DNA of 5,064 nucleotides, taken from positions 1-5,064 of the forward strand of contig JAUVSA010000167.1 of NCBI GenBank assembly GCA_030597345.1. Reading direction: 5' to 3'. Below the pieces are notes generated by a model. The model saw only the letters and a list, made by a program, of their open reading frames with translations. It was not told the origin of the DNA and ran no database searches. Below are positions 1-5,064 of the stretch, in pieces. The translations under genes and the position numbers were made by a program. Within the stretch, counting starts at the first letter, position 1. Each line of letters begins with the position of its first letter. Source of the DNA: Bacillota bacterium. GTDB taxonomy: Bacteria > Armatimonadota > Hebobacteria > Hebobacterales > Hebobacteraceae.

Positions 1-2369
1 GCGCCCATCAGCGGGACGACACCGCACAGGCTGCTGCGGCCAGTCGGGGAGGGCGGTCTCTCGGTGGGCTCGGTGGCCGTTGGCGTGGCGGCGTCATTCG
101 CTGCATTCGGCGGCGTGGACGTTGAAGCCGGATTGCTCTCCGGTGTGTGAGCGGTCGTGGCCGGAGAGGTCGGTGATATGGTGGATGACGCGCTCTCTGG
201 TGTGTGGGCCGGCGGCAGCTCGAGAGGGCCGCCTGCCTCCTCGACGACTTCGTAGGCATTGCCCTCGGCGACGAGTATGATGCGGGGTCCCAGCGAGAGG
301 AATTGGCCCCACTCGGGCCTCACGGCCAGCAGGTCGAAGTAGCTATCGGATGCGAAACCAACCTTGATGGTGCTCATGCGCGAGGGATCGAACTCCGTGT
401 CGGTCCAGACACTGTCTTGCAGCACGAACGTCTTGCTGCCGACGAGGCGCACGGTCTCGGCAGCCTCTTCGGGCAGCATTCCCTCACCGGCCGACTCGGC
501 CTCCCTCAATTGGGTCTGCTCGTCGGCCTTCTCGACCGCTGCTGCCCCGGACGGCGCCTCGGCTGGCTGCTCCATGAACCGCTCTGCTGCTTCTTCCTGC
601 CCTTGCGCGGTCAGAATATCGTCCTCGTCGATGAGGAACGATGTGTAGGGGGTGATGATGCCATAGCGGACGCTCAGTTCGGTGACGGCGTCCACCCACT
701 CCTCCCTCTCTCCATGAAGGCGCATCTGGGTAAGCAAATGCCCGATCTTGCGGGTGGCCCAGAGGCGTGGGATGAAATCGTCGCCGCCACGGGTGTGGAA
801 GTTGCCCTCATACTCGAACTCGCGGCGTTCGCCATCCACCCTTCCGGTTAGCGTAATGCGTGTGGGCCCCCCTTCCCGGTAGCGGCCCGCCAGGATGAGC
901 TGCGTGCCGGCGAACAGGTCGGGAAGAGGATACGGGTACGTGTCCTCAGCAAGCACTCGACCGAAGTCTACCTCGATATCGGACAGCACAGGGGTGCTCA
1001 CTTTGGCGTAGAACGCGGACACCTCCTCGTCGATACGCTCGTGGGGGCGCACATAGACGGGAACCCCCCGATGCTGCTCCGCCAATGTGTCGAGAAGGAT
1101 GGTGTTCACGTCGTCGCCGACGCCGAAGGGGAACAGACGTACGTTGTCGGGTGCTGAGGCCGCGACGTTCGAAAGAATCTGGTCAATCTCCGTCACTCCC
1201 TCGGTTGGAAGCCCGTCCGTGAGGAAGATCAGAACGGCAGGGCGATCCGAGTCTCTGGTCTGGGACAGCGCCTCTAGCAGCGCACGGTTAATGTCGGTGC
1301 CGCCAACAGCCTCCAGCCCGCGCACCCACTGGCTGGCTTCGCGGGCCTCAGATGCCGGACGCAGCGGACGCCCGTAGCGGCGCAGGCCTGTAGAGAACGT
1401 GACGATGTTGAAGCGATCTCCCTCGTGGAGGTGGTCCAACACATAGGCCAGGGCGTCCTTGGCCTGGTCGATCTTCTCGCCTTCCATAGAGCCGGACGTA
1501 TCGAGGACCAGGACGACGTCGCGCTGAACCACCTGGTCGGCTGAGACATCGACCTTCGGGGCGACCAGGAGCAGGAAGAAGCCGTCGTCGCCGGCCTCCC
1601 GATAGCTCAACAGGTTGAGCCCCACATCCTCATGGCTTACCGTATAGACCAGCTCGAAGTCCTGCGTTGGCAGGACATCCATCTCCTCGTAACCGATGAT
1701 GGCTCGGTACTCTCCGTCGCGCTCTATGTAGACACGGTCCTGGTGTGTGGGCGAGTAGATCGCGCGGATCGCGTCGCGAGAGAGGATCTCAATCCTGACA
1801 CTGACCTCCTCGAGAGGGCGAGCGGAGAACTTCTCGGTGCTTAGGGGGTAGACGTAGCGCACGAGTCCGTTATCGACCGGGAGGACCTGGCTGTACTCCA
1901 GCTCAATCTTGCGCGACTCGCCAGGGGGGATGGGGAAGATGCGGGCCTGAACTGCGTCGCGGCCGACGTACTCTAGCAATGCGGGATCCTGGCGACTCCG
2001 GACGATTTCTTCATAAATCAACCGAGCCTCATCGGCCTCAAGGACGTTGCTCTCGACCGGAATGCCATCGACCCACATCACGAACGCGGAAACGACCGCC
2101 CCCTCCGGCAAGGGGAAGACGTATGTCCCCTCCGCCTCCCACTCGTGCTCGTTGAGGAACTCCTGCTCGACGCGGGTGATCGCCACCTGGTTGTCGATCG
2201 TGACGGTGACGCGGTGGTACAGGATGGTCAACCACGTGTCGCGCAGGAGAGGCGGGTCCGGGTGAGGGGGTGGCTCCGGGATGATGATCCCATCGGCCAG
2301 GGCAGGTTGAGCGATAGCCAGCAGAACCAGTGCTACCAGGGGGACGGCGACCAGCCTCAGCTTGTTCAT
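1..2369 (-). CDS. Secreted VIT + VWA domain protein (inter-alpha-trypsin inhibitor heavy-chain-like), C-terminus cut by window edge
   Basis: The minus strand from ATG at 2369 stays open to position 1 (789 residues, no stop), so the gene is partial. Residues 1-25 form a signal peptide: K3 and R5, a Leu/Val/Ala core, and cleavage after PALA. A VIT domain spans about 45-175, with YVFPLPEGA from residue 83. A VWA domain spans about 283-455 with an intact MIDAS: DTSGSM at 290-295, T358 in GGTDI and D385 in FLTDG. A beta-rich stretch (about 470-520) and a helical stretch follow, then YGIITPYTSF at 569-578, typical of this family. A conserved-looking module (about 640-709, from KTFVLQDS to AYEVV) precedes a Pro/Thr/Ser-rich linker (about 712-775). 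The last residues, SSLCGVVPLMG, look like the start of a hydrophobic C-terminal anchor. By family knowledge, MIDAS VWA domains bind a divalent metal and a protein ligand; I infer an extracytoplasmic adhesion or scaffold role. The ligand is unknown. Confidence 0.93.
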   Translation of the reverse strand, partial: MNKLRLVAVPLVALVLLAIAQPALADGIIIPEPPPHPDPPLLRDTWLTILYHRVTVTIDNQVAITRVEQEFLNEHEWEAEGTYVFPLPEGAVVSAFVMWVDGIPVESNVLEADEARLIYEEIVRSRQDPALLEYVGRDAVQARIFPIPPGESRKIELEYSQVLPVDNGLVRYVYPLSTEKFSARPLEEVSVRIEILSRDAIRAIYSPTHQDRVYIERDGEYRAIIGYEEMDVLPTQDFELVYTVSHEDVGLNLLSYREAGDDGFFLLLVAPKVDVSADQVVQRDVVLVLDTSGSMEGEKIDQAKDALAYVLDHLHEGDRFNIVTFSTGLRRYGRPLRPASEAREASQWVRGLEAVGGTDINRALLEALSQTRDSDRPAVLIFLTDGLPTEGVTEIDQILSNVAASAPDNVRLFPFGVGDDVNTILLDTLAEQHRGVPVYVRPHERIDEEVSAFYAKVSTPVLSDIEVDFGRVLAEDTYPYPLPDLFAGTQLILAGRYREGGPTRITLTGRVDGERREFEYEGNFHTRGGDDFIPRLWATRKIGHLLTQMRLHGEREEWVDAVTELSVRYGIITPYTSFLIDEDDILTAQGQEEAAERFMEQPAEAPSGAAAVEKADEQTQLREAESAGEGMLPEEAAETVRLVGSKTFVLQDSVWTDTEFDPSRMSTIKVGFASDSYFDLLAVRPEWGQFLSLGPRIILVAEGNAYEVVEEAGGPLELPPAHTPESASSTISPTSPATTAHTPESNPASTSTPPNAANDAATPTATEPTERPPSPTGRSSLCGVVPLMG

Positions 2370-2377
2370 GTCATCTT

Positions 2378-2383
2378 CTCCTC
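2378..2383 (-). promoter_or_regulatory. Ribosome binding site of the VIT/VWA gene
   Basis: Read on the minus strand this is GAGGAG, followed by eight bases and then the ATG at 2369. It supports that start, as does the signal peptide that begins exactly there. No other in-frame start nearby keeps the peptide intact. Confidence 0.75.
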
Positions 2384-2396
2384 GCAGACTCGTCGT

Positions 2397-2430
2397 ATAT
2401 TATGTAGACGCTTGCCATCTCCCGTAAGTT
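2397..2430 (-). promoter_or_regulatory. Possible promoter of the VIT/VWA gene
   Basis: On the minus strand the only AT-rich patch upstream of the start reads TACATAATATA (2406 down to 2396). CATAAT (2404-2399) or TAATAT (2402-2397) could serve as a -10 box. The matching -35 position (around 2422-2428, TTACGG or CTTACG) is a poor match to TTGACA. The element is therefore weak, activator-dependent, or used by another sigma factor. The 17-bp repeat array begins about 20 bases further upstream. Confidence 0.35.
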
Positions 2431-2446
2431 CCCGACTCGCCAATGA

Positions 2447-2609
2447 AAAGGCACGTCGGACGTGAAGGCGCAAGGAATGCGAAGGCGCAAGGAATGCGAA
2501 GGCGCAAGGAATGCGAAGGCGCGTCGGACGCGAAGGCGCAAGGAATGTGAAGGTGCAAGGGATGCGAAGGCGCATCGGACGCGAAGGCGCAAGGAATACG
2601 AAGGCGCAG
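2447..2609. repeat. 17-bp tandem repeat array (nine units plus partial tenth) between divergent genes
   Basis: Consecutive 17-base units start at 2447, 2464, 2481, 2498, 2515, 2532, 2549, 2566 and 2583; a decayed tenth starts at 2600 and is recognisable for about 10 bases. The units at 2464, 2481 and 2498 are identical: GAAGGCGCAAGGAATGC. Two types occur. Type A ends CAAGGAATGC or a close variant (2464, 2481, 2498, 2532, 2549, 2583). Type B ends CGTCGGACGC or a close variant (2447, 2515, 2566). Each unit is AAGG plus a 13-base core with inverted symmetry, CGCA-AGGAA-TGCG in A and CGCGTC-G-GACGCG in B. Because 17 is not a multiple of three, all three forward frames read the same repeat, giving spurious Arg/Lys/Ala-rich open frames on both strands. 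It looks like a non-coding minisatellite or iteron-like array. Its function is unknown. Confidence 0.93.
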
Positions 2610-2645
2610 AGAGCCCCTGCGTCACCGCCCCCTTGGCGCCGCGGC

Positions 2646-2674
2646 GTTGTGCCGGGTTGACCGGTGTGTACAAC
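2646..2674. promoter_or_regulatory. Inverted repeat overlapping the radA -35 box, possible operator
   Basis: GTTGTGC (2646-2652) and GTACAAC (2668-2674) are near-perfect inverted copies (6 of 7 positions) with centres 22 bases apart, about two helical turns. They bracket the predicted -35 box of radA. Placement and spacing suit a dimeric regulator, but arms this short arise easily by chance, and I do not recognise a known LexA-type box here. Confidence 0.2.
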
Positions 2675-2685
2675 AGTGATATTGT
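2657..2685 (+). promoter_or_regulatory. Predicted sigma-70-type promoter of radA
   Basis: TTGACC (2657-2662, five of six to consensus) is separated by exactly 17 bases from TATTGT (2680-2685, four of six). Transcription would start near 2692, leaving a leader of about 24 bases that contains the radA ribosome binding site. It lies just past the repeat array and faces radA. Confidence 0.65.
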
Positions 2686-2705
2686 GGGGTAGGAAGAAGT
2701 TCTGC

Positions 2706-2710
2706 AGGAG
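2706..2710 (+). promoter_or_regulatory. Ribosome binding site of radA
   Basis: AGGAG sits five bases before the ATG at 2716. This fixes the start, and the protein then begins nine residues before the first zinc-finger cysteine, the usual spacing in RadA. Confidence 0.8.
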
Positions 2711-2715
2711 TCACA

Positions 2716-4095
2716 ATGGCCAAGACACGCACGCACTGGGTCTGTCAGAGCTGTGGGCGGACCACGCTACGCCCGATGGGGCGCTGCCCCAGTTGTGGTG
2801 AATGGAACACGATGATCGAGAAGCGCGATGCGATTGCATCCTACCCGGGTAGGCGCGCGCCCCTCTCCGACAGCGGACCCCAGCGACTGAGCGATATCGA
2901 ATCGGAGGGACTGGAGCGGCTGCCGCTGCCGATGCACGAGTTCGCGCGGGTGCTCGGCGGCGGCGTCGTGCCCGGGTCCCTCGTCCTCGTGGGAGGCGAG
3001 CCGGGGATCGGGAAGAGCACCCTGATCCTGCAGGTTGCGGCGATGATAGCGGACGCGAGCGGACAGCCGGTCCTCTACGTCTCCGGAGAGGAAGCGGCGC
3101 GACAGATCAGGATGCGGGCCGATCGACTTTCCGTTCAGAGTGACGGGGTGTACGTCCTTGCCGAGACGAATCTGGAGGCCATTCTGCGCCACGGAGAGAG
3201 CATCCGACCGGTGGCGGCGATCGTGGACTCGATCCAGACAGTCTTCTCAGATGAGCTGACGTCGGCAGCGGGCTCGATCAGCCAGGTGCGCGAGGCCGCG
3301 GCGCGGCTACAACGCTGGGCGAAGGCGGATGGAGTTGCCGTCTTCCTTGTGGGGCACGTTACGAAGGAGGGCTCCATCGCCGGGCCCAAGGTCCTGGAGC
3401 ACATCGTTGATACGGTGCTCTACCTGGAGGGCGACCGCTTCCACACCTACCGGCTGTTGCGCTCGGTGAAGAATCGGTTCGGCGCCACCTCTGAGGTAGG
3501 GGTGTTTGAGATGCAGGAGAAGGGGATGGTGGAGGTCCCCAACCCGTCGGAGGTGTTTCTCGCCGAGCGCGTAGTGAATGCTCCAGGGTCGGCTATTGCG
3601 GTGACGATGGAGGGCACGCGCCCCCTGCTGGTCGAGATCCAGGCGCTGGCCAGTCCGACCAGCTTCGGACATCCCCGCCGCACTGCCAACGGCGTCGATT
3701 TCAACCGCCTGCTGCTCATCTCGGCGGTGCTCTCGCGGCGTGTGGGGCTGCGGCTGTACGAGCAGGATCTCTTCGCCAACGTGATCGGGGGCCTGCAGGT
3801 GCAGGAGCCAGCCGCCGACCTTGCAGTGGCGGTGGCCATCGCGTCGAGCGTGCGGGACCGGCCGGTCGCGGCCGACATGGCGGCGATCGGAGAGGTGGGG
3901 CTCTCTGGCGAGGTCCGGGCGGTGGGGCAGATGACAGCAAGGCTGAAGGAGGCCGCCCGGCTGGGGTTCCGCTCGTGCCTGACGCCGCGGTCGATGCGCC
4001 GTCCCGTCGAGCCCGTGCCAGAGCAAATCGAGTTGATCCCCGTCCGTTCCGTGGCCGAGGCGGTGAGGAAGGCTCTGGTCGAGCCGGCGACTTAG
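2716..4095 (+). CDS. radA: DNA repair protein RadA (Sms), RecA-like branch-migration ATPase/helicase
   Basis: The 459-residue product has the usual RadA length and every expected part. An N-terminal C4 zinc finger uses C10, C13, C24 and C27 (CQSC, ten residues, CPSC), followed by GEWNTM. A RecA-like ATPase core follows, with Walker A GGEPGIGKS at 93-101 (K100), SGEE at 123-126 and a Walker B-like strand ending at D171. The RadA-specific KNRFG motif is at 252-256. From about 275 to 455 there is a Lon-protease-like domain with DLAVAVAIASS and GEVGLSGEVR. In the known family, RadA extends heteroduplex during recombination and natural transformation and helps process stalled forks, acting on DNA in the cytoplasm. 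It is transcribed divergently from the VIT/VWA gene. No hairpin-plus-T-tract follows it, so read-through into the next gene is plausible. Confidence 0.98.
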   Translation: MAKTRTHWVCQSCGRTTLRPMGRCPSCGEWNTMIEKRDAIASYPGRRAPLSDSGPQRLSDIESEGLERLPLPMHEFARVLGGGVVPGSLVLVGGEPGIGKSTLILQVAAMIADASGQPVLYVSGEEAARQIRMRADRLSVQSDGVYVLAETNLEAILRHGESIRPVAAIVDSIQTVFSDELTSAAGSISQVREAAARLQRWAKADGVAVFLVGHVTKEGSIAGPKVLEHIVDTVLYLEGDRFHTYRLLRSVKNRFGATSEVGVFEMQEKGMVEVPNPSEVFLAERVVNAPGSAIAVTMEGTRPLLVEIQALASPTSFGHPRRTANGVDFNRLLLISAVLSRRVGLRLYEQDLFANVIGGLQVQEPAADLAVAVAIASSVRDRPVAADMAAIGEVGLSGEVRAVGQMTARLKEAARLGFRSCLTPRSMRRPVEPVPEQIELIPVRSVAEAVRKALVEPAT

Positions 4096-4112
4096 CGGGC
4101 AGGCACGAGGTG

Positions 4113-4121
4113 TGCTATAAT
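4113..4121 (+). promoter_or_regulatory. Extended -10 promoter for the creatininase-family gene
   Basis: TGC-TATAAT is a perfect -10 hexamer (4116-4121) with the TGN extension that lets a promoter work with a poor -35. The best -35 candidate, TTAGCG at 4092-4097 with an 18-base spacer, is weak and overlaps the radA stop codon. The predicted start of transcription is near 4128, giving a leader of about 80 bases. Confidence 0.6.
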
Positions 4122-4125
4122 CTGC

Positions 4126-4182
4126 GGCGAGTTCGCCAGCACGATCCAAGGCACTTTGGCCGGGCCTAGGGAATGCTGGCGA
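4126..4182 (+). promoter_or_regulatory. Leader with competing hairpins upstream of the creatininase-family gene
   Basis: TCGCCAGCA (4133-4141) and TGCTGGCGA (4174-4182) are a perfect 9-bp inverted pair enclosing 32 bases. Those 32 bases contain a small CCAA/TTGG pair (4146-4149, 4156-4159). The CGCC in the left arm can instead pair with GGCG at 4126-4129, forming a 4-bp stem with an AGTT loop. The two foldings are mutually exclusive. A transcript starting near 4128 lacks the upstream GGCG, so only read-through RNA from radA could form the small hairpin. The right arm ends seven bases before the purine-rich ribosome binding region. A regulatory role is inferred; no known riboswitch class is recognised. 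Confidence 0.4.
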
Positions 4183-4188
4183 GAGCCC

Positions 4189-4206
4189 AGGGGAGAGAGG
4201 GAAGGG
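4189..4206 (+). promoter_or_regulatory. Purine-rich ribosome binding region that decides the GTG start at 4207
   Basis: The stretch is a run of A and G only, with GGGAG at 4191-4195 and GAGAGG at 4195-4200 (six bases before GTG). The other possible start, TTG at 4156, has only a weak AAGG four bases upstream and would add 17 residues (rich in Arg, Glu, Gly and Trp) with no counterpart I recognise in the family. GTG 4207 is preferred. Confidence 0.6.
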
Positions 4207-4983
4207 GTGGGCGAACAGGCGCAAGCGAAGTGGGCTAGATACGAGGAGCTGCGCCCGGACCAGTTGGCCGCCGGTGTTGCGACAGATCCTATCGTATTCT
4301 GGCCCCTGGGATTGCTCGAACATCATGGGTGGCACCTGCCCGTCGGCCTGGACGGTATCAAGGCAGAACGGCTATGCATGAAGATCGCCTCAACCACGGG
4401 GGGAGTCATCCTTCCGACGATGTGGTGGGGGGCGAGCGGGGGACACGGTGGTTTCTTGTGGACGCTCTACCAGCCGGAGCAAGCCGCCGAGGCGATACTT
4501 GAGCGTACCATCGAGCGGCTGGTGACGTTCGGGTTTCGCGTGATCGTGTTGGCTGCGGGGCACTATCCGTGGCAGGGTATCCTCGATCGGCACGTGCCGC
4601 GGCTCCAGGCGCAGCATCGTGAGGTTCTGTTCCTTTGGGGCACGGAGATGAACATCGGTGGAGAGGAAGTCGGTCTGCCGGGGGATCATGCATCGCGTGA
4701 GGAAACGTCATACGCGCTCTATCTGCATCCCGAATTCGTCGATATGGGCGCACTGACTCCAGGGAGAGACGAATCGGCCTGGCCCGGGGGAGTAGCTCCG
4801 CCTACGGCGATGGACTTGCCGGGGCTCTGTCTCGATCCTGGCGACCCTTGTTTCGCTCAGTATGGCGAGGACGCACGGACCGCGTCACGGGAGGGGGGCG
4901 AGGAGGCGATAACGCGTCTCTCGACGCATCTAGCGGGCAGAATCGACCGGTTCCTGGGGCGAGAGGGTTTGGCCCAGGGATGA
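4207..4983 (+). CDS. Creatininase-family metal-dependent amidohydrolase, divergent member
   Basis: From GTG 4207 the product is 258 residues, normal for the creatininase/MftE/FAPy-deformylase (ArfB) superfamily, whose members hydrolyse amide or C-N bonds using bound metal. After a short lead (WARYEELRPDQL, typical of the family start) comes PLGLLEHHGWHLPVGLD with E38, H40, H43 and D49, matching the E-x-H-G-x-H-L-P...D metal motif. The segment at 77-86 (SGGHGGFLWT) aligns with the usual S-x-E-H-x-x-F-P-G-T. AAGHYPWQ at 116-123 replaces the usual NGHGGN or NGHYEN and keeps H119. DHASREETS at 160-168 matches HAGxxETS, with H161 and E166. There is no signal peptide or membrane segment, so it should be cytoplasmic. 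The substrate cannot be told from sequence, and the neighbours do not suggest creatinine metabolism or mycofactocin synthesis. Confidence 0.85.
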   Translation: MGEQAQAKWARYEELRPDQLAAGVATDPIVFWPLGLLEHHGWHLPVGLDGIKAERLCMKIASTTGGVILPTMWWGASGGHGGFLWTLYQPEQAAEAILERTIERLVTFGFRVIVLAAGHYPWQGILDRHVPRLQAQHREVLFLWGTEMNIGGEEVGLPGDHASREETSYALYLHPEFVDMGALTPGRDESAWPGGVAPPTAMDLPGLCLDPGDPCFAQYGEDARTASREGGEEAITRLSTHLAGRIDRFLGREGLAQG

Positions 4984-4986
4984 CAC

Positions 4987-5013
4987 CCGGCCCGGACTAT
5001 TGCCGGGGCCCGG
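4987..5013 (+). terminator. GC-rich hairpin after the creatininase-family gene, possible terminator
   Basis: Four bases after the stop, GGCCCGG (4989-4995) pairs with CCGGGGCC (5003-5010) with one bulged G around a 7-base loop (ACTATTG). Flanking C and G runs allow alternative registers. No T-tract follows (the next bases are GAGGGTAGC), so it is not a classic intrinsic terminator. It may pause polymerase or protect the 3' end. Confidence 0.35.
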
Positions 5014-5017
5014 AGGG

Positions 5018-5064
5018 TAGCTACGGGGCGTCTGGTTGGCTGGCAGCATCAGGCACGGTATTCA
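5018..5064. other. No recognisable feature at the right edge
   Basis: These last 47 bases show no RNA gene, repeat or convincing open frame. Confidence 0.5.

Noticed and set aside
204..851. 215-codon plus-strand open frame
   Set aside because: It lies antisense to the VIT/VWA gene, whose frame has clear domains and a signal peptide. The plus frame has no recognisable motif and arises from high GC content.
2447..2609. CRISPR array
   Set aside because: The units are contiguous 17-mers with no unique spacers of 25-40 bases and no cas genes nearby.
2447..2609. Origin of replication with DnaA-type iterons
   Set aside because: The unit does not resemble TTATCCACA-type DnaA boxes, there is no adjacent AT-rich unwinding region, and the neighbours are not dnaA, dnaN or a plasmid rep gene.
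2371..2736. 121-codon minus-strand and 76-codon plus-strand open frames over the repeat array (the plus frame covers 2462-2692)
   Set aside because: The 17-bp unit has no stop in these frames, so tandem copies automatically give long open frames with a 17-residue periodicity. There is no convincing ribosome binding site, and the frames overlap the radA promoter.
4156..4206. TTG at 4156 as the start of the creatininase-family protein
   Set aside because: It lies inside the predicted leader hairpin with a weak ribosome binding site, and the extra 17 residues have no family counterpart. GTG 4207 has a much better upstream region.
3307..4335. 342-codon minus-strand open frame across radA and into the next gene
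   Set aside because: It is antisense to radA and the creatininase leader, is rich in Arg/His/Pro/Leu, has no domain, and spans two genes and their promoter. It is a GC-driven shadow.
4984..5064. tRNA or other structured RNA gene at the right edge
   Set aside because: The GC-rich hairpin at 4987-5013 is present, but there is no TTCGA-type T-loop, anticodon stem or acceptor pairing.

Overview
This window is GC-rich DNA (about 60% G+C or more by eye) from what looks like a free-living bacterium. The RadA zinc-finger region, the VIT/VWA protein with a Pro/Thr/Ser-rich tail, and promoters of the form TGN-TATAAT fit Chloroflexota best. That placement is an impression from family resemblance, not a search result.

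Layout. (1) Positions 1-2369, minus strand: one long open frame, unbroken to the left edge, encoding at least 789 residues of a secreted or surface VIT + VWA protein of the inter-alpha-trypsin-inhibitor heavy-chain-like type. It has a signal peptide, an intact MIDAS metal site, a conserved C-terminal module and a low-complexity linker. Its C-terminus lies beyond the window. (2) Positions 2370-2715: a 346-base divergent intergenic region. It holds a 17-bp tandem repeat array (nine units plus a partial tenth) whose units carry a 13-bp dyad, flanked by a probable promoter for each neighbour. (3) Positions 2716-4095, plus strand: a complete radA, with C4 zinc finger, RecA-like ATPase, KNRFG motif and Lon-like C-terminal domain. 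(4) Positions 4096-4206: a leader with an extended -10 promoter (TGC-TATAAT) and a 9-bp perfect inverted repeat that competes with a smaller hairpin. (5) Positions 4207-4983, plus strand: a divergent creatininase-family metal hydrolase starting at GTG, followed by a GC-rich hairpin. (6) Positions 5018-5064: nothing recognisable.

How the genes relate. radA is housekeeping recombination and repair. The surface VWA protein is transcribed away from it. The creatininase-like gene follows radA without an obvious terminator between them, so it could be read both from the radA promoter and from its own. I see no functional link among the three products. No clear new multi-gene system is visible. The least explained parts are the dyad-bearing 17-bp array and the creatininase leader.
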